From contig NZ_JAFIBI010000001.1 of assembly GCF_017832975.1 (NCBI RefSeq), forward strand, positions 1,488,001 through 1,552,000: DNA of 64,000 nt, written 5' to 3'. The notes under the pieces were generated by a model. That model saw only the letters and a program-made list of their open reading frames with translations, was not told where the DNA came from and did not search any database. Positions 17,548 through 25,732 of this stretch are shown piece after piece. Within the stretch, counting starts at the first letter, position 1, and each line of letters opens with the position of its first letter. The translations under genes were made by a program, and so were the position numbers. The stretch comes from Arthrobacter sp. PvP023 (lineage in GTDB: Bacteria > Actinomycetota > Actinomycetes > Actinomycetales > Micrococcaceae).

Positions 17548-18969
17548 ATGACCGGAGCCACAAACGGGCATCTGCGGGAAATTACCCGCCGAACCGCCCT
17601 TGGTGCCCTGGGCGCGGGAATCATCGGAGCATCCGTGGCGTCGTGGCCGCGGCTCTCCGGGACTGACATTCCGGGCCGCGGGGACAACAGCCTCAGCATC
17701 GCCATCATGGGCACCGCCGCGGACGCCGCCGCCCGCCAGCGCGCCATCGATGCCTTCACCCGCCTCCACCCGGAGATCAGGGTCAAGGTCCAGGCCATCC
17801 AGGCCGTCGACTGGAAAGACTTCTTCACCAAGATCCTCACGATGGTAGCCGCGGGCACCCCGCCGGATGTGGTCTACGTGGCCACGGAAGGCGCCCAGCT
17901 GTTCGCCGAAAAGCTCGCCCACCCGCTGGACGAGTACGTGCGCCGCGACGCCGCGGACATGGCCGAGTTCTTCGACGACGTCCACCCCAGCCTGGTAGAG
18001 GCGTTCATGTACCAGGGCAGCCTGTACCAGCTGCCCATGGACTGGAACGCCGCCAACATGTACTACAACACCACCGCGTTCGCGCAGGCCGGCCTGGAGC
18101 GCCCGGCGGACGACTGGACCCACATGGACTTCCGCAACAGCCTGGCCGCCATGCGGAAGGCCCGGACCTCGGACTTCACGCCCTACTACTGGACCAACCG
18201 GCTCTTCGGCGGGGTGGTGCCGTGGCTCTACGCCAACGACACCAGCTTCCTGAAGGAGACCAGGTCCGCCGGCGGCGAGTGGCTCTGGGACGGCTTCTAC
18301 GCCAAGGATCCTTCCCGCAGCCTCCGATCCGGCGGCTACCAGTGGCTGGAGCCCAACGCTAACGACGACCGCGTCTTCGAGTCCTTCGACTACCTCCGCG
18401 GACTGGTCAAGGACGGGCTCGGCGTCCGCCCCGAGGAAGGCGGCGGCAGTTCACTGGTGGGACTGTTCGCATCCAACCGCATCGGGACCACCCCGGCCGG
18501 CGGCTACTGGGTGCAGGGCCTGCACGAAGCCGGGATGGGCGAAAGCGACTTCGACGTGCAGTTCTTCCCGCGCTGGAAGACCCAGCGCCACCAGTTCGGC
18601 ACCGCCGGCTACGCGATCATGAAGACCGCGAAGGACAAGGACGCCGCCTGGGAATGGATCAAGTTCAGTTCCAGCCGCGAGGCCATGGAACTGATCTTCC
18701 CCAACCCGATTACGACGCCGGCGCGCCGCTCCATGGTCAACGAGCAGCTCTACGCCGGCAAGGGGCCCGCCCATTGGAAGGTCTTCTACGACACCCTGGA
18801 CCGGTTCCCCACCACCGGCCCCATTCCGGCACCACCCCAGCAGGCCGCCGTCGAAACGGCCTTGATGAAGAACGTTTCGCTGGCTGTCAGCGGTGACGAG
18901 CGCCAGCTCAAACAGGCCCTCGCCTCCATGCAGCGCGATCTTGAACTGGCCCTGAGGAGGCAGTCATGA
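17548..18969 (+). CDS. sugar-binding protein, Tat signal
   Basis: 473 residues. A twin-arginine signal (ITRRTALGALGAGIIGAS) replaces the usual lipoprotein signal; no lipobox Cys is seen. The mature part is a family 1 solute-binding protein (SIAIMGTAADAAARQRAIDAF, later AGYAIMKTAKDKDAAWEWIKF). An AGGAAGGA ribosome site lies 8-10 nt before the ATG. First gene of the operon with the GH32 enzyme, so its ligand is probably a fructose-containing oligosaccharide; that is inference from context. Confidence 0.88.
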   Translation: MTGATNGHLREITRRTALGALGAGIIGASVASWPRLSGTDIPGRGDNSLSIAIMGTAADAAARQRAIDAFTRLHPEIRVKVQAIQAVDWKDFFTKILTMVAAGTPPDVVYVATEGAQLFAEKLAHPLDEYVRRDAADMAEFFDDVHPSLVEAFMYQGSLYQLPMDWNAANMYYNTTAFAQAGLERPADDWTHMDFRNSLAAMRKARTSDFTPYYWTNRLFGGVVPWLYANDTSFLKETRSAGGEWLWDGFYAKDPSRSLRSGGYQWLEPNANDDRVFESFDYLRGLVKDGLGVRPEEGGGSSLVGLFASNRIGTTPAGGYWVQGLHEAGMGESDFDVQFFPRWKTQRHQFGTAGYAIMKTAKDKDAAWEWIKFSSSREAMELIFPNPITTPARRSMVNEQLYAGKGPAHWKVFYDTLDRFPTTGPIPAPPQQAAVETALMKNVSLAVSGDERQLKQALASMQRDLELALRRQS

Positions 18970-19946
18970 GCACCACCACCCCGCACCGGGAACGGCCGAA
19001 GCGGGCCGCCGGGCCGGCGGCGTCGGGGGTTGCACCCGGCGGCGCCCACACTAAGAATCCCGCAACCAACGCACGGCACAGCCAGCGCTGGCTGGCCTGG
19101 ATCTTCCTGGCCCCCACCATCCTCGGCATGGGCCTGTTCACGCTGATCCCGATCGTCGCCTCCGTTGTCCTGGCCTTCTTCCGCTGGGACATCATTTCCG
19201 CGCCGACGTTCGTGGGGTTCGACAACTTCTCCGAAGTGGTCCAGGATCCCACCGTCCGGGTGTCCTTCCTGAACACCATCGTGTTCGTGGTGGTGGCCGT
19301 GGCCCTCCAACTGGGGCTCGCACTGGCACTGGCCATCATGGTGCAGGAGAAGATGCCGGCCTGGCTGCGTGTGTTCTTCCGCTCCGCCTTCTTCTTCCCG
19401 CTGATCCTGTCCGCGGCCTCCGTATCAATCTTCATGCGGTACCTCTTCAACGAGCAGTTCGGCGTGGTCAACTGGTTCCTGTCCCTCGTGGGCATCCCCG
19501 CCGTGCCGTGGCTGACCACACCGGGCGGGTCCGCCGCCGTCGTGATTCTGGTCTATGTGTGGCAGAACTTCGGGTTCTCCTTCCTGCTGTTTATCGGCGG
19601 CCTGGCCTCCATTCCCGTGGAGACATACGAAGCAGCCGCGATCGACGGCGCCACCGGCTGGCGCAAGCACCTGCACGTCACGCTTCCCCTGCTGAGCCCC
19701 ACCACCCTGGTGGCCTCGGTGATGGCCATCATCAGCGCCCTGCAGGTGTTCGACCAGCCCTATGTGCTGACCCGCGGCGGCCCCGGCGACTCCACACGCA
19801 CCGCCGTCATGGTCATCTTTGAATCGGCGTTCCAGCGGCTCGAATTCGGTCAGGCGTCCGCCATCGGCGTGCTGCTCACCCTGATCATCATGGCCATCAC
19901 GGCCGCGCAGTTCCGGCTCAGCAAACGATTCGTCTTCTACCAGTAA
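18966..19946 (+). CDS. sugar ABC transporter permease (MalF type)
   Basis: 326 residues. A basic Pro/Ala-rich N terminus precedes six membrane segments. The EAA loop reads EAAAIDGATGWRKHLHVTLP. Overlaps the binding-protein gene by 4 nt (ATGA), implying translational coupling. Confidence 0.9.
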   Translation: MSTTTPHRERPKRAAGPAASGVAPGGAHTKNPATNARHSQRWLAWIFLAPTILGMGLFTLIPIVASVVLAFFRWDIISAPTFVGFDNFSEVVQDPTVRVSFLNTIVFVVVAVALQLGLALALAIMVQEKMPAWLRVFFRSAFFFPLILSAASVSIFMRYLFNEQFGVVNWFLSLVGIPAVPWLTTPGGSAAVVILVYVWQNFGFSFLLFIGGLASIPVETYEAAAIDGATGWRKHLHVTLPLLSPTTLVASVMAIISALQVFDQPYVLTRGGPGDSTRTAVMVIFESAFQRLEFGQASAIGVLLTLIIMAITAAQFRLSKRFVFYQ

Positions 19947-19954
19947 GGCCAGCC

Positions 19955-20857
19955 ATGACAACCACAACAGACCACGGCCTGGCCGGACATTCCCCCCGGC
20001 TTTCCGAAGGCCTCCCGGAAACGTCACCCAACCGGCGCCGGTTCAGCTGGGCCTTTCCCATCCGCATCGCCCTGCTGGTGATCGCGGCCGCCCTGACGCT
20101 GGGCCCGGTGATGTGGACCCTGTCCACCTCGCTGCGCTCGCCGTCGGAATCCTTCAAACTGCCGCCGTCGTTCATCCCCTGGAACCCCGACTTCACGTCC
20201 TACGGGGAAGTATTCCAGCAGCTGAATATCTTCCTGCTCGTCCTCAACAGCGCATTGGTGACCGGGCTGATCGCGGTGGGCCAGATGGTGTCCGCAGCGC
20301 TGGCGGGCTACGCCTTCGCCCACCTGAAGTTCCGCGGCCGCGGCGCCCTCTTCTCGATTGTGCTCGCCACCATGATGGTGCCGGTGCAGGTCACGATCGT
20401 TCCCGTCTTTATGCTGATCCGCGGCATGGGCCTCTCGGATACGCTGCTGGCGCTGATCCTGCCGGCCATTCCGACGGCGTTCGGCACCTTCCTGATGCGC
20501 CAGTACTTCATGGGGCTGCCGGCAGAGCTGGCCGAAGCGGCCTCGATCGACGGCGCCTCGCCCTGGCGTACATTCCGTTCCGTGTATGCGCCGCTGGCGA
20601 TGCCCGGCATGGCGATCGTGGGAATCCTTGCGTTCAACTTCCACTGGAACGAGTTCTTCCGCCCGCTCATCCTGACCATCTCCGAGCAGAACTTCACGCT
20701 GCCGCTGGGACTGGTCTCGCTCCAGGGCAACCTGGGCACCGGCAGCATCTCAGTAGTTCTCGCCGGCGTGGTCCTGTCCATGATTCCGGCGCTGGTGGTC
20801 TTTATGTTCGGCCAGCGCGCACTCCAGGACGGCCTCACGGCCGGCACCGGAAAATAA
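19955..20857 (+). CDS. sugar ABC transporter permease (MalG type)
   Basis: 300 residues with six membrane segments and an EAA loop (EAASIDGASPWRTFRSVYAP). It starts 8 nt after the first permease. As in the glucan operon, no ATPase gene is present, so a shared ATPase encoded elsewhere is likely. Confidence 0.9.
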   Translation: MTTTTDHGLAGHSPRLSEGLPETSPNRRRFSWAFPIRIALLVIAAALTLGPVMWTLSTSLRSPSESFKLPPSFIPWNPDFTSYGEVFQQLNIFLLVLNSALVTGLIAVGQMVSAALAGYAFAHLKFRGRGALFSIVLATMMVPVQVTIVPVFMLIRGMGLSDTLLALILPAIPTAFGTFLMRQYFMGLPAELAEAASIDGASPWRTFRSVYAPLAMPGMAIVGILAFNFHWNEFFRPLILTISEQNFTLPLGLVSLQGNLGTGSISVVLAGVVLSMIPALVVFMFGQRALQDGLTAGTGK

Positions 20858-20880
20858 CCTACCCACCGAAAGGCCCCGCC

Positions 20881-22326
20881 ATGCCCTCCCCGGACCTCGC
20901 CGCCGTCCGTTTCGACGACGTCGCCGCCCACCATCCCGACCCCGCCTTCCCGCGTTTCCACCCGCGTCCCGCGCAGGGCTGGATCAACGACCCCAACGGC
21001 ATCAGCTACATCAACGGCCGCTACCACGTGTTCTTCCAGTACAACCCGGACTCCGCCCGGCACCACAAAATCGCCTGGGGCCACGTCAGTTCCGCCGACC
21101 TGGTGCGCTGGGAGGAACACCCGGTGGCGCTGCGCCCGCAGCACGGCGGCCCGGATGAGTACGGCTGCTGGACCGGTGTGGTGACGGACGACGGCGGCGT
21201 CCCCACCGCCGCTTACTCGGGCGTCCGCGGGGACGGCGGGCACTCGCAGGTGGTCATCGCCCGCGGCTCGGAGGATCTGGTCCACTGGGAGCAGACCGGC
21301 CATGTTGCCGCCTCGATGCCCAACGACGGGCAGGTCACCGCAGTGCGCGACCCGTTCATTTTCCGGTTCAACGGCAAGCGGTACGCCATGCAGGGCGCCG
21401 GCCTCGCCAACGGGCACGCCGCCCTGCTCCTGTACACGGTGGAGGACATGTCCGACTGGAAATACCAGGGCATCTGGCTGACCTCGGAAAATCCGGTGGC
21501 CTCTGAGTTCACGCCGGCCGAGATCTGGGAATGCCCACAGCTGGTGCGGGTGCCGGAGGCTCCCGCTGCCGGCGGTTCCGCCGGGGATTCGTCCGGGGAT
21601 TCCGGGACTTGGCTGATGATGTTCTCGCTCTGGCTCTCCGGGGACGCGCACGAGCACGCCAACGGCGTGGGCCATCTGATCGGTTCGCTGACCGAGGACC
21701 CCGAAACCGGGCTGCCGGTCTTCACACCTCGCGGCGGCGGCAGGTCCGATCATGGACGCGACTTCTACGCTCCGCAGGTGGTGGCCTTGGAGGACCGCGC
21801 CCTGCTGTGGGGCTGGGCCAACGAGGGCCCGGGCCGGGACGGACGCCGCGGCCGCAGCCAGGACGAGATCGACGCCGTCGGCTGGGCAGGGGTCCTGACT
21901 TACCCGCGTGAGCTGTCGGTGGTCGACGGCGCGCTGGTGGTGCGCCCCGCCCACGAAATCGATGCCTACCGTGGAATGCCAGTGGCCAGCCGGGCCGGAG
22001 GAACCGTCCAGCTGCCGCCGTTCGCCGAGGCCCTGGTGACCGCGGGCGGCGCGACTGATGCTGGCGGCGGGACCGGCGCTGGCAGCGGGGACACCGCCGT
22101 CGAACTCCTGCTCGTGGGGGACGGCAGCCGGCAGACCGTGTTCAGCGGAACGGTGAAGCCGGGGGAGGAACTGCGCGTGTTCGTCGATGCCTCACTGGTG
22201 GAGGTGTACAGAAGCGGCTCCGTGGCTACAACGCTGCGCGCCTACCCGGCCGCCGGTGAAGAGTGGCAGCTGCTGCTTCCCGCCGGTGCGACGGCCGACG
22301 TCTGGGAACTGAGCCAGCCCTCCTAG
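20881..22326 (+). CDS. GH32 beta-fructofuranosidase
   Basis: 481 residues, cytoplasmic (no signal peptide), from an ATG preceded by GAAAGG. All three GH32 signatures are present: WINDPNG with the nucleophile Asp (about residue 37), AVRDPF (the RDP motif, about 157), and WECPQL with the acid/base Glu (about 216). Short Gly/Asp-rich inserts (AAGGSAGDSSGDSG) interrupt the fold. It hydrolyses sucrose or imported fructo-oligosaccharides. The frame is open far upstream, but that part is a shadow of the permease genes. Confidence 0.92.
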   Translation: MPSPDLAAVRFDDVAAHHPDPAFPRFHPRPAQGWINDPNGISYINGRYHVFFQYNPDSARHHKIAWGHVSSADLVRWEEHPVALRPQHGGPDEYGCWTGVVTDDGGVPTAAYSGVRGDGGHSQVVIARGSEDLVHWEQTGHVAASMPNDGQVTAVRDPFIFRFNGKRYAMQGAGLANGHAALLLYTVEDMSDWKYQGIWLTSENPVASEFTPAEIWECPQLVRVPEAPAAGGSAGDSSGDSGTWLMMFSLWLSGDAHEHANGVGHLIGSLTEDPETGLPVFTPRGGGRSDHGRDFYAPQVVALEDRALLWGWANEGPGRDGRRGRSQDEIDAVGWAGVLTYPRELSVVDGALVVRPAHEIDAYRGMPVASRAGGTVQLPPFAEALVTAGGATDAGGGTGAGSGDTAVELLLVGDGSRQTVFSGTVKPGEELRVFVDASLVEVYRSGSVATTLRAYPAAGEEWQLLLPAGATADVWELSQPS

Positions 22327-22348
22327 GGCCGGTGGGCGTCCGGCCGGG

Positions 22349-23461
22349 TTAGCGCCCGGCCGGGACGGGGCCGGTGGAATCCCGGACCACCAGCCGGCAC
22401 GGCACCATCGTCAACGCGCTGGGGGCGGCTCCGGTGCCAACCGCGGTACGGGAGCTGGCGGCGGTAGCCCGGCCGCCGTCGTCGTGCTTTCCATTCGGTG
22501 CCGACCCCACCTCGGCGAGCAGCGCCGTCATGGCGGCCGCGCCCATCTCCCGGAGGGGAAGGGCCATGGTGCTGAGCGCGGGGACCATGTTCCTGGCGAT
22601 GCGGAATTCGTCGTCATAGCCCATGACCGACACGTCCTGCGGAATGCTCAGCCCCAACCGGTAGCAGGCCAGTACGACGCCGATGGCCAAGCGGTCGTTG
22701 GCGCACAGGATCGCGGTGGGACGGACGGCCGGCTCCACGCCGTCGAGGAGCTTCATGGCGCCGTGGAAACCGGCGTCGATATCCCACCCCACCTGGAGGA
22801 CGCGGTCCTCATTGACAAGCATGTCCGCACCGGCAAATGCTTCGCGGTAGCCCTCGATCCGGCGGGGCGCCGCAGGGGTGAGGGAGTCGCCGGCGAGGAA
22901 GGCGATGTCCCGGTGTCCCAGCGACATCACGTGCTCGGCGGCTTCGCGCCCGCCGCGGACCTCATCAGGGATGACGGCGGGAACACCGGCCTCGGGGCGG
23001 TCATCAAAGCAGTTGGCCAGAATAGACGGCACCTGCAGCATGTTGAGCGGGACGTGCAGGGGACGCAGGCCTACGGTGACGTACATCAGCCCGTCCACCT
23101 GGCGGTCCAGAAGAGTGGCCACGGCGCCCTCGTCCCGGGTCTCGTCCGATTCTGTATCCATCACCACAGTCACAAAGCCCTGGGACCGGGCCACGGCATC
23201 CGCACCGGCGATGATGTTGCCGTCGAACGGGCTGGTGACCACCTCATCCGAGACGATCCCGATGACCCGCGACTGCTGGTTGCGCAGGCTCAGGGCGATG
23301 GCGTTTGGCGTGTAGTTCAGCGCCGCAGCGGCTTCCCGGATGCGCTGCTGGCTTTCGAGGGCCACGTTGCCGTCGCCCCGCCCGTTGAGAACTAGCGACA
23401 CTGCGCTGCGCGAGACCCCCGCCAGCTTGGCGACGTCCAGTGCGGTGGCCTTGCGGTTCAT
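22349..23461 (-). CDS. LacI-family regulator of the fructan operon
   Basis: About 370 residues from the ATG at 23461, preceded by GGAGGA. N-terminal helix-turn-helix TALDVAKLAGVSRSAVSLVLNGR, then the hinge and sugar-binding domain. A low-complexity Ala/Thr/Ser insertion (GKHDDGGRATAASSRTAVG) lies near the C terminus. It converges on the GH32 gene with a 22-nt gap. The CTAACACGTGTTAG-type operators before the operon and before this gene make it the likely repressor of both. Confidence 0.9.
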   Translation of the reverse strand: MNRKATALDVAKLAGVSRSAVSLVLNGRGDGNVALESQQRIREAAAALNYTPNAIALSLRNQQSRVIGIVSDEVVTSPFDGNIIAGADAVARSQGFVTVVMDTESDETRDEGAVATLLDRQVDGLMYVTVGLRPLHVPLNMLQVPSILANCFDDRPEAGVPAVIPDEVRGGREAAEHVMSLGHRDIAFLAGDSLTPAAPRRIEGYREAFAGADMLVNEDRVLQVGWDIDAGFHGAMKLLDGVEPAVRPTAILCANDRLAIGVVLACYRLGLSIPQDVSVMGYDDEFRIARNMVPALSTMALPLREMGAAAMTALLAEVGSAPNGKHDDGGRATAASSRTAVGTGAAPSALTMVPCRLVVRDSTGPVPAGR

Positions 23462-23505
23462 GGGCTGATCCTCCGGATGGGTAATCACTGCTTTGCTGCA
23501 GTTTA

Positions 23506-23521
23506 CCTAACTCGTGTGAGC
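23506..23521. promoter_or_regulatory. operator before the fructan regulator
   Basis: CCTAACTCGTGTGAGC. It matches the perfect operator at 17520 at 13 of 15 positions and lies 44 nt upstream of the regulator ATG, consistent with autoregulation. Confidence 0.6.
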
Positions 23522-23537
23522 CCTGCTCTGCTTGGGG

Positions 23538-23735
23538 GACGCTCTCTCACTTTTGGTGGGGTTTTGGGAGACGCTCTCTCACTTGTTTCGGGGTTTTCCG
23601 GGACGCTCTCTCACTGCGTCGAAGAAAGTGAGAGAGCGTTGGGGGTGAAGCGGCAGGATGTGAGAGAGCGTTGGGGGTGAAGCGGCAGGATGTGAGAGAG
23701 CGTTGGGGGTGAAGCGGCAGGATGTGAGAGAGCAT
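23538..23735. repeat. R-array 4: three forward and four reverse cores
   Basis: Forward GACGCTCTCTCAC at 23538, 23570 and 23602; reverse GTGAGAGAGCGT at 23628, 23660, 23692 and 23724 (the last is GTGAGAGAGCAT). All intervals within each half are exactly 32 bp. In the reverse half the full unit including TGGGGGTGAAGCGGCAGGA is nearly identical. The two halves abut at 23615-23627. The menD start lies 25 nt beyond the array. Confidence 0.95.
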
Positions 23736-23759
23736 TGGGGTTGGTGGGAGACTTGATTG

Positions 23760-25559
23760 GTGACTTCTGAGAACCCGCTGGACCCGAACAACGCCTATGC
23801 TGCCGCCGATGATGCCCCGCTCTCCGAAGGCGACCCCACGGGTGCCCTGGCCGACTCAGGATCCGACACCCTGACTGCAATCGAGGCCGCCCGGGTCGCC
23901 GTCAAAACCCTGCTCGACGGCGGCGTCCGGTACGTCGTGGTTTCCCCCGGTTCGCGTTCCGCGCCCATGGCCTACGCGCTCGCCGAAGCCGACGCCGCCG
24001 GACGCCTGGAACTCCTGGTGCGGATCGACGAGCGCTCGGCCGGGTTCACTGCCCTGGGCCTTGCCCTGTCAACGGGGGCGCCGGTGGCCGTGCTCACCAC
24101 GTCCGGCACCGCCGTCGGGAACCTCATGCCGGCCGTGATGGAAGCCAACCACGCCGCCGTCCCGCTTATGGTGCTCTCCGCCGACCGGCCCGACGAACTG
24201 CGGGGGACCGGCGCCAACCAGACCACGGACCAACTGGACCTCTTCGGCGAGCACGTCCGGTTCGCCGTCGACGTCCCCGCCGGCACAGACCCGCAGCGCG
24301 CCGTGGAAACCGCCCTCAGCGCGGCCACGGGAGTCTTCGAGGACACCCCGCCCGGGCCGGTGCAGCTCAACCTGGCCTTCCGCGATCCGCTGGTCCCTGC
24401 CGCCGGCGACCACCTGCCCGAAGCAGCGGGCCCCGGAATCTGGCAGATCGGCCGCGGACCGGAGCCGCTCACCCTCACGCCCGCACCGGCCACGCTGGCG
24501 GAACGGCGCACTGTGGTGCTGGCAGGGCACGACGCCGGCCCGGTCGCCGAGGCCTTCGCCCGCGCCCACGGGCTGCCGCTACTGGCCGAACCATCCTCCA
24601 ACGCGCGCTTCGGGCCCAATGCCGTGGGTCCCTACCGGCTGCTGCTGGAGCATTTCGGCCCGGATTCCGCCCAGCCGATCGAGCGCGTGGTCCTGTTCGG
24701 CCGGCCAACCCTGTCGAGGCCCGTGGCGCAGCTGCTGGCGCGCGCCGACGTCCCCTCGGCCCTCTACCAGCCGCTTCCGGTGGCCTGGTACGAGCCGGGC
24801 CGCAGGACCGAGCTTCCGCTGGACAACCTCAGCGATCTCGCCGACTTCTCGGGCCGGGGCCCCTCGGAGTGGCTGGATGCCTGGCTGCTGGCCGGCGCCG
24901 CAGCCCAGCATGCCCTCGACCAGGTGCTGTCCGAGGTACCGGCCGCGACCGGACCGACAGTCGGCGCACTGGTGTGGCAGCACGCGCGCGGGCAGCTGAT
25001 GCTGGGGTCCTCCAACGGCATCCGCGACGTGGACCTCGCCGGCCAGCCCACACCCGAACCGCAGGCCACCGTCTTCGCCAACCGCGGCCTGGCCGGGATC
25101 GACGGCACCATCTCCACCGCCACGGGCATCGCCTGGGGCGGCCGGCAGGAAACCACGCTGCTGCTCGGCGACGTCACGTTCCTGCACGACGCCGGCGGCC
25201 TCCTCCTGGGCTTCGCCGAGAACGACCCGCTGCTGCGCATCGTCGTCCTGAACGACGCCGGGGGCGCCATCTTCAACCTCCTGGAGCACGGCGCCGTGCA
25301 GGAGTCCGGAACCTACGGGAACGCCGTCGAGCGCCTCTTCGGTACCCCGCACAAAGTGGACATTTCGTCGCTCGCCGCAGCATACGGCGTCGAACATTGC
25401 GCGGTAAGTACGACGGCGGAACTCGCCAAGGCGCTCGCCGCACCGCCGCAGGGACGCAGCATCATTGAGGTCCGCACGGACCGGGCGGGCCTTCGGGAGC
25501 TGCACGGCCGCATCAAGGAAGCAGTGGCGGAAGCCGCGCGGGGCGTGCTGGCAGGCTGA
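23760..25559 (+). CDS. menD: menaquinone synthesis enzyme MenD (SEPHCHC synthase)
   Basis: About 599 residues, a thiamine-diphosphate enzyme joining isochorismate and 2-oxoglutarate. Seen: the N-terminal Pyr domain with VVSPGSRSAPMAYAL and DERSAGFTALG, and the C-terminal PP domain with NRGLAGIDGTISTATG and LLLGDVTFLHDAGG (ThDP/Mg loop ending VLNDAGGAIFNLLEHG). I prefer the GTG at 23760 because GGGAG is 9 nt upstream; a TTG one codon earlier is possible. The gene lies directly behind R-array 4. Confidence 0.95.
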   Translation: MTSENPLDPNNAYAAADDAPLSEGDPTGALADSGSDTLTAIEAARVAVKTLLDGGVRYVVVSPGSRSAPMAYALAEADAAGRLELLVRIDERSAGFTALGLALSTGAPVAVLTTSGTAVGNLMPAVMEANHAAVPLMVLSADRPDELRGTGANQTTDQLDLFGEHVRFAVDVPAGTDPQRAVETALSAATGVFEDTPPGPVQLNLAFRDPLVPAAGDHLPEAAGPGIWQIGRGPEPLTLTPAPATLAERRTVVLAGHDAGPVAEAFARAHGLPLLAEPSSNARFGPNAVGPYRLLLEHFGPDSAQPIERVVLFGRPTLSRPVAQLLARADVPSALYQPLPVAWYEPGRRTELPLDNLSDLADFSGRGPSEWLDAWLLAGAAAQHALDQVLSEVPAATGPTVGALVWQHARGQLMLGSSNGIRDVDLAGQPTPEPQATVFANRGLAGIDGTISTATGIAWGGRQETTLLLGDVTFLHDAGGLLLGFAENDPLLRIVVLNDAGGAIFNLLEHGAVQESGTYGNAVERLFGTPHKVDISSLAAAYGVEHCAVSTTAELAKALAAPPQGRSIIEVRTDRAGLRELHGRIKEAVAEAARGVLAG

Positions 25560-25586
25560 CCCCGACGCGCACACTGCCTGGCGACG

Positions 25587-25636
25587 CGCACATGCCCTGG
25601 CGCACCCGGAATTCCTGGTGCGCCAGGGCATTTGCG
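25587..25636. repeat. palindrome A1 upstream of endonuclease-like gene
   Basis: 20-bp arms (25587-25606 and 25617-25636) with one mismatch and a 10-nt loop; the stem reads CATGCCCTGGCGCACC on the left. About 80 nt including the right flank (GTAGCGCAGGGGCAC) match the copy at 26710 closely. It sits 28 nt after menD and could also serve as its terminator. Confidence 0.9.
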
Positions 25637-25732
25637 TAGCGCAGGGGCACTTACGCGTCGAAAATGGGCGCCTTATCCACATGCAGGCGTCCGCAGCTGT
25701 CACCCGGGCCGCGCCGTTGGCATCTTGAACGT

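Noticed and set aside
20113..20880. N-terminal extension of the GH32 protein
   Set aside because: The frame is open upstream of 20881 but overlaps the permease gene in another frame, and its translation is Arg/Pro/Gly-rich. The ATG at 20881 has a ribosome site and starts the family domain.
6478..23735. CRISPR array
   Set aside because: The periodic cores look CRISPR-like at first, but the conserved part is only 12-13 nt, the intervening sequence is itself repeated, the orientation flips within arrays, and no cas genes are present.
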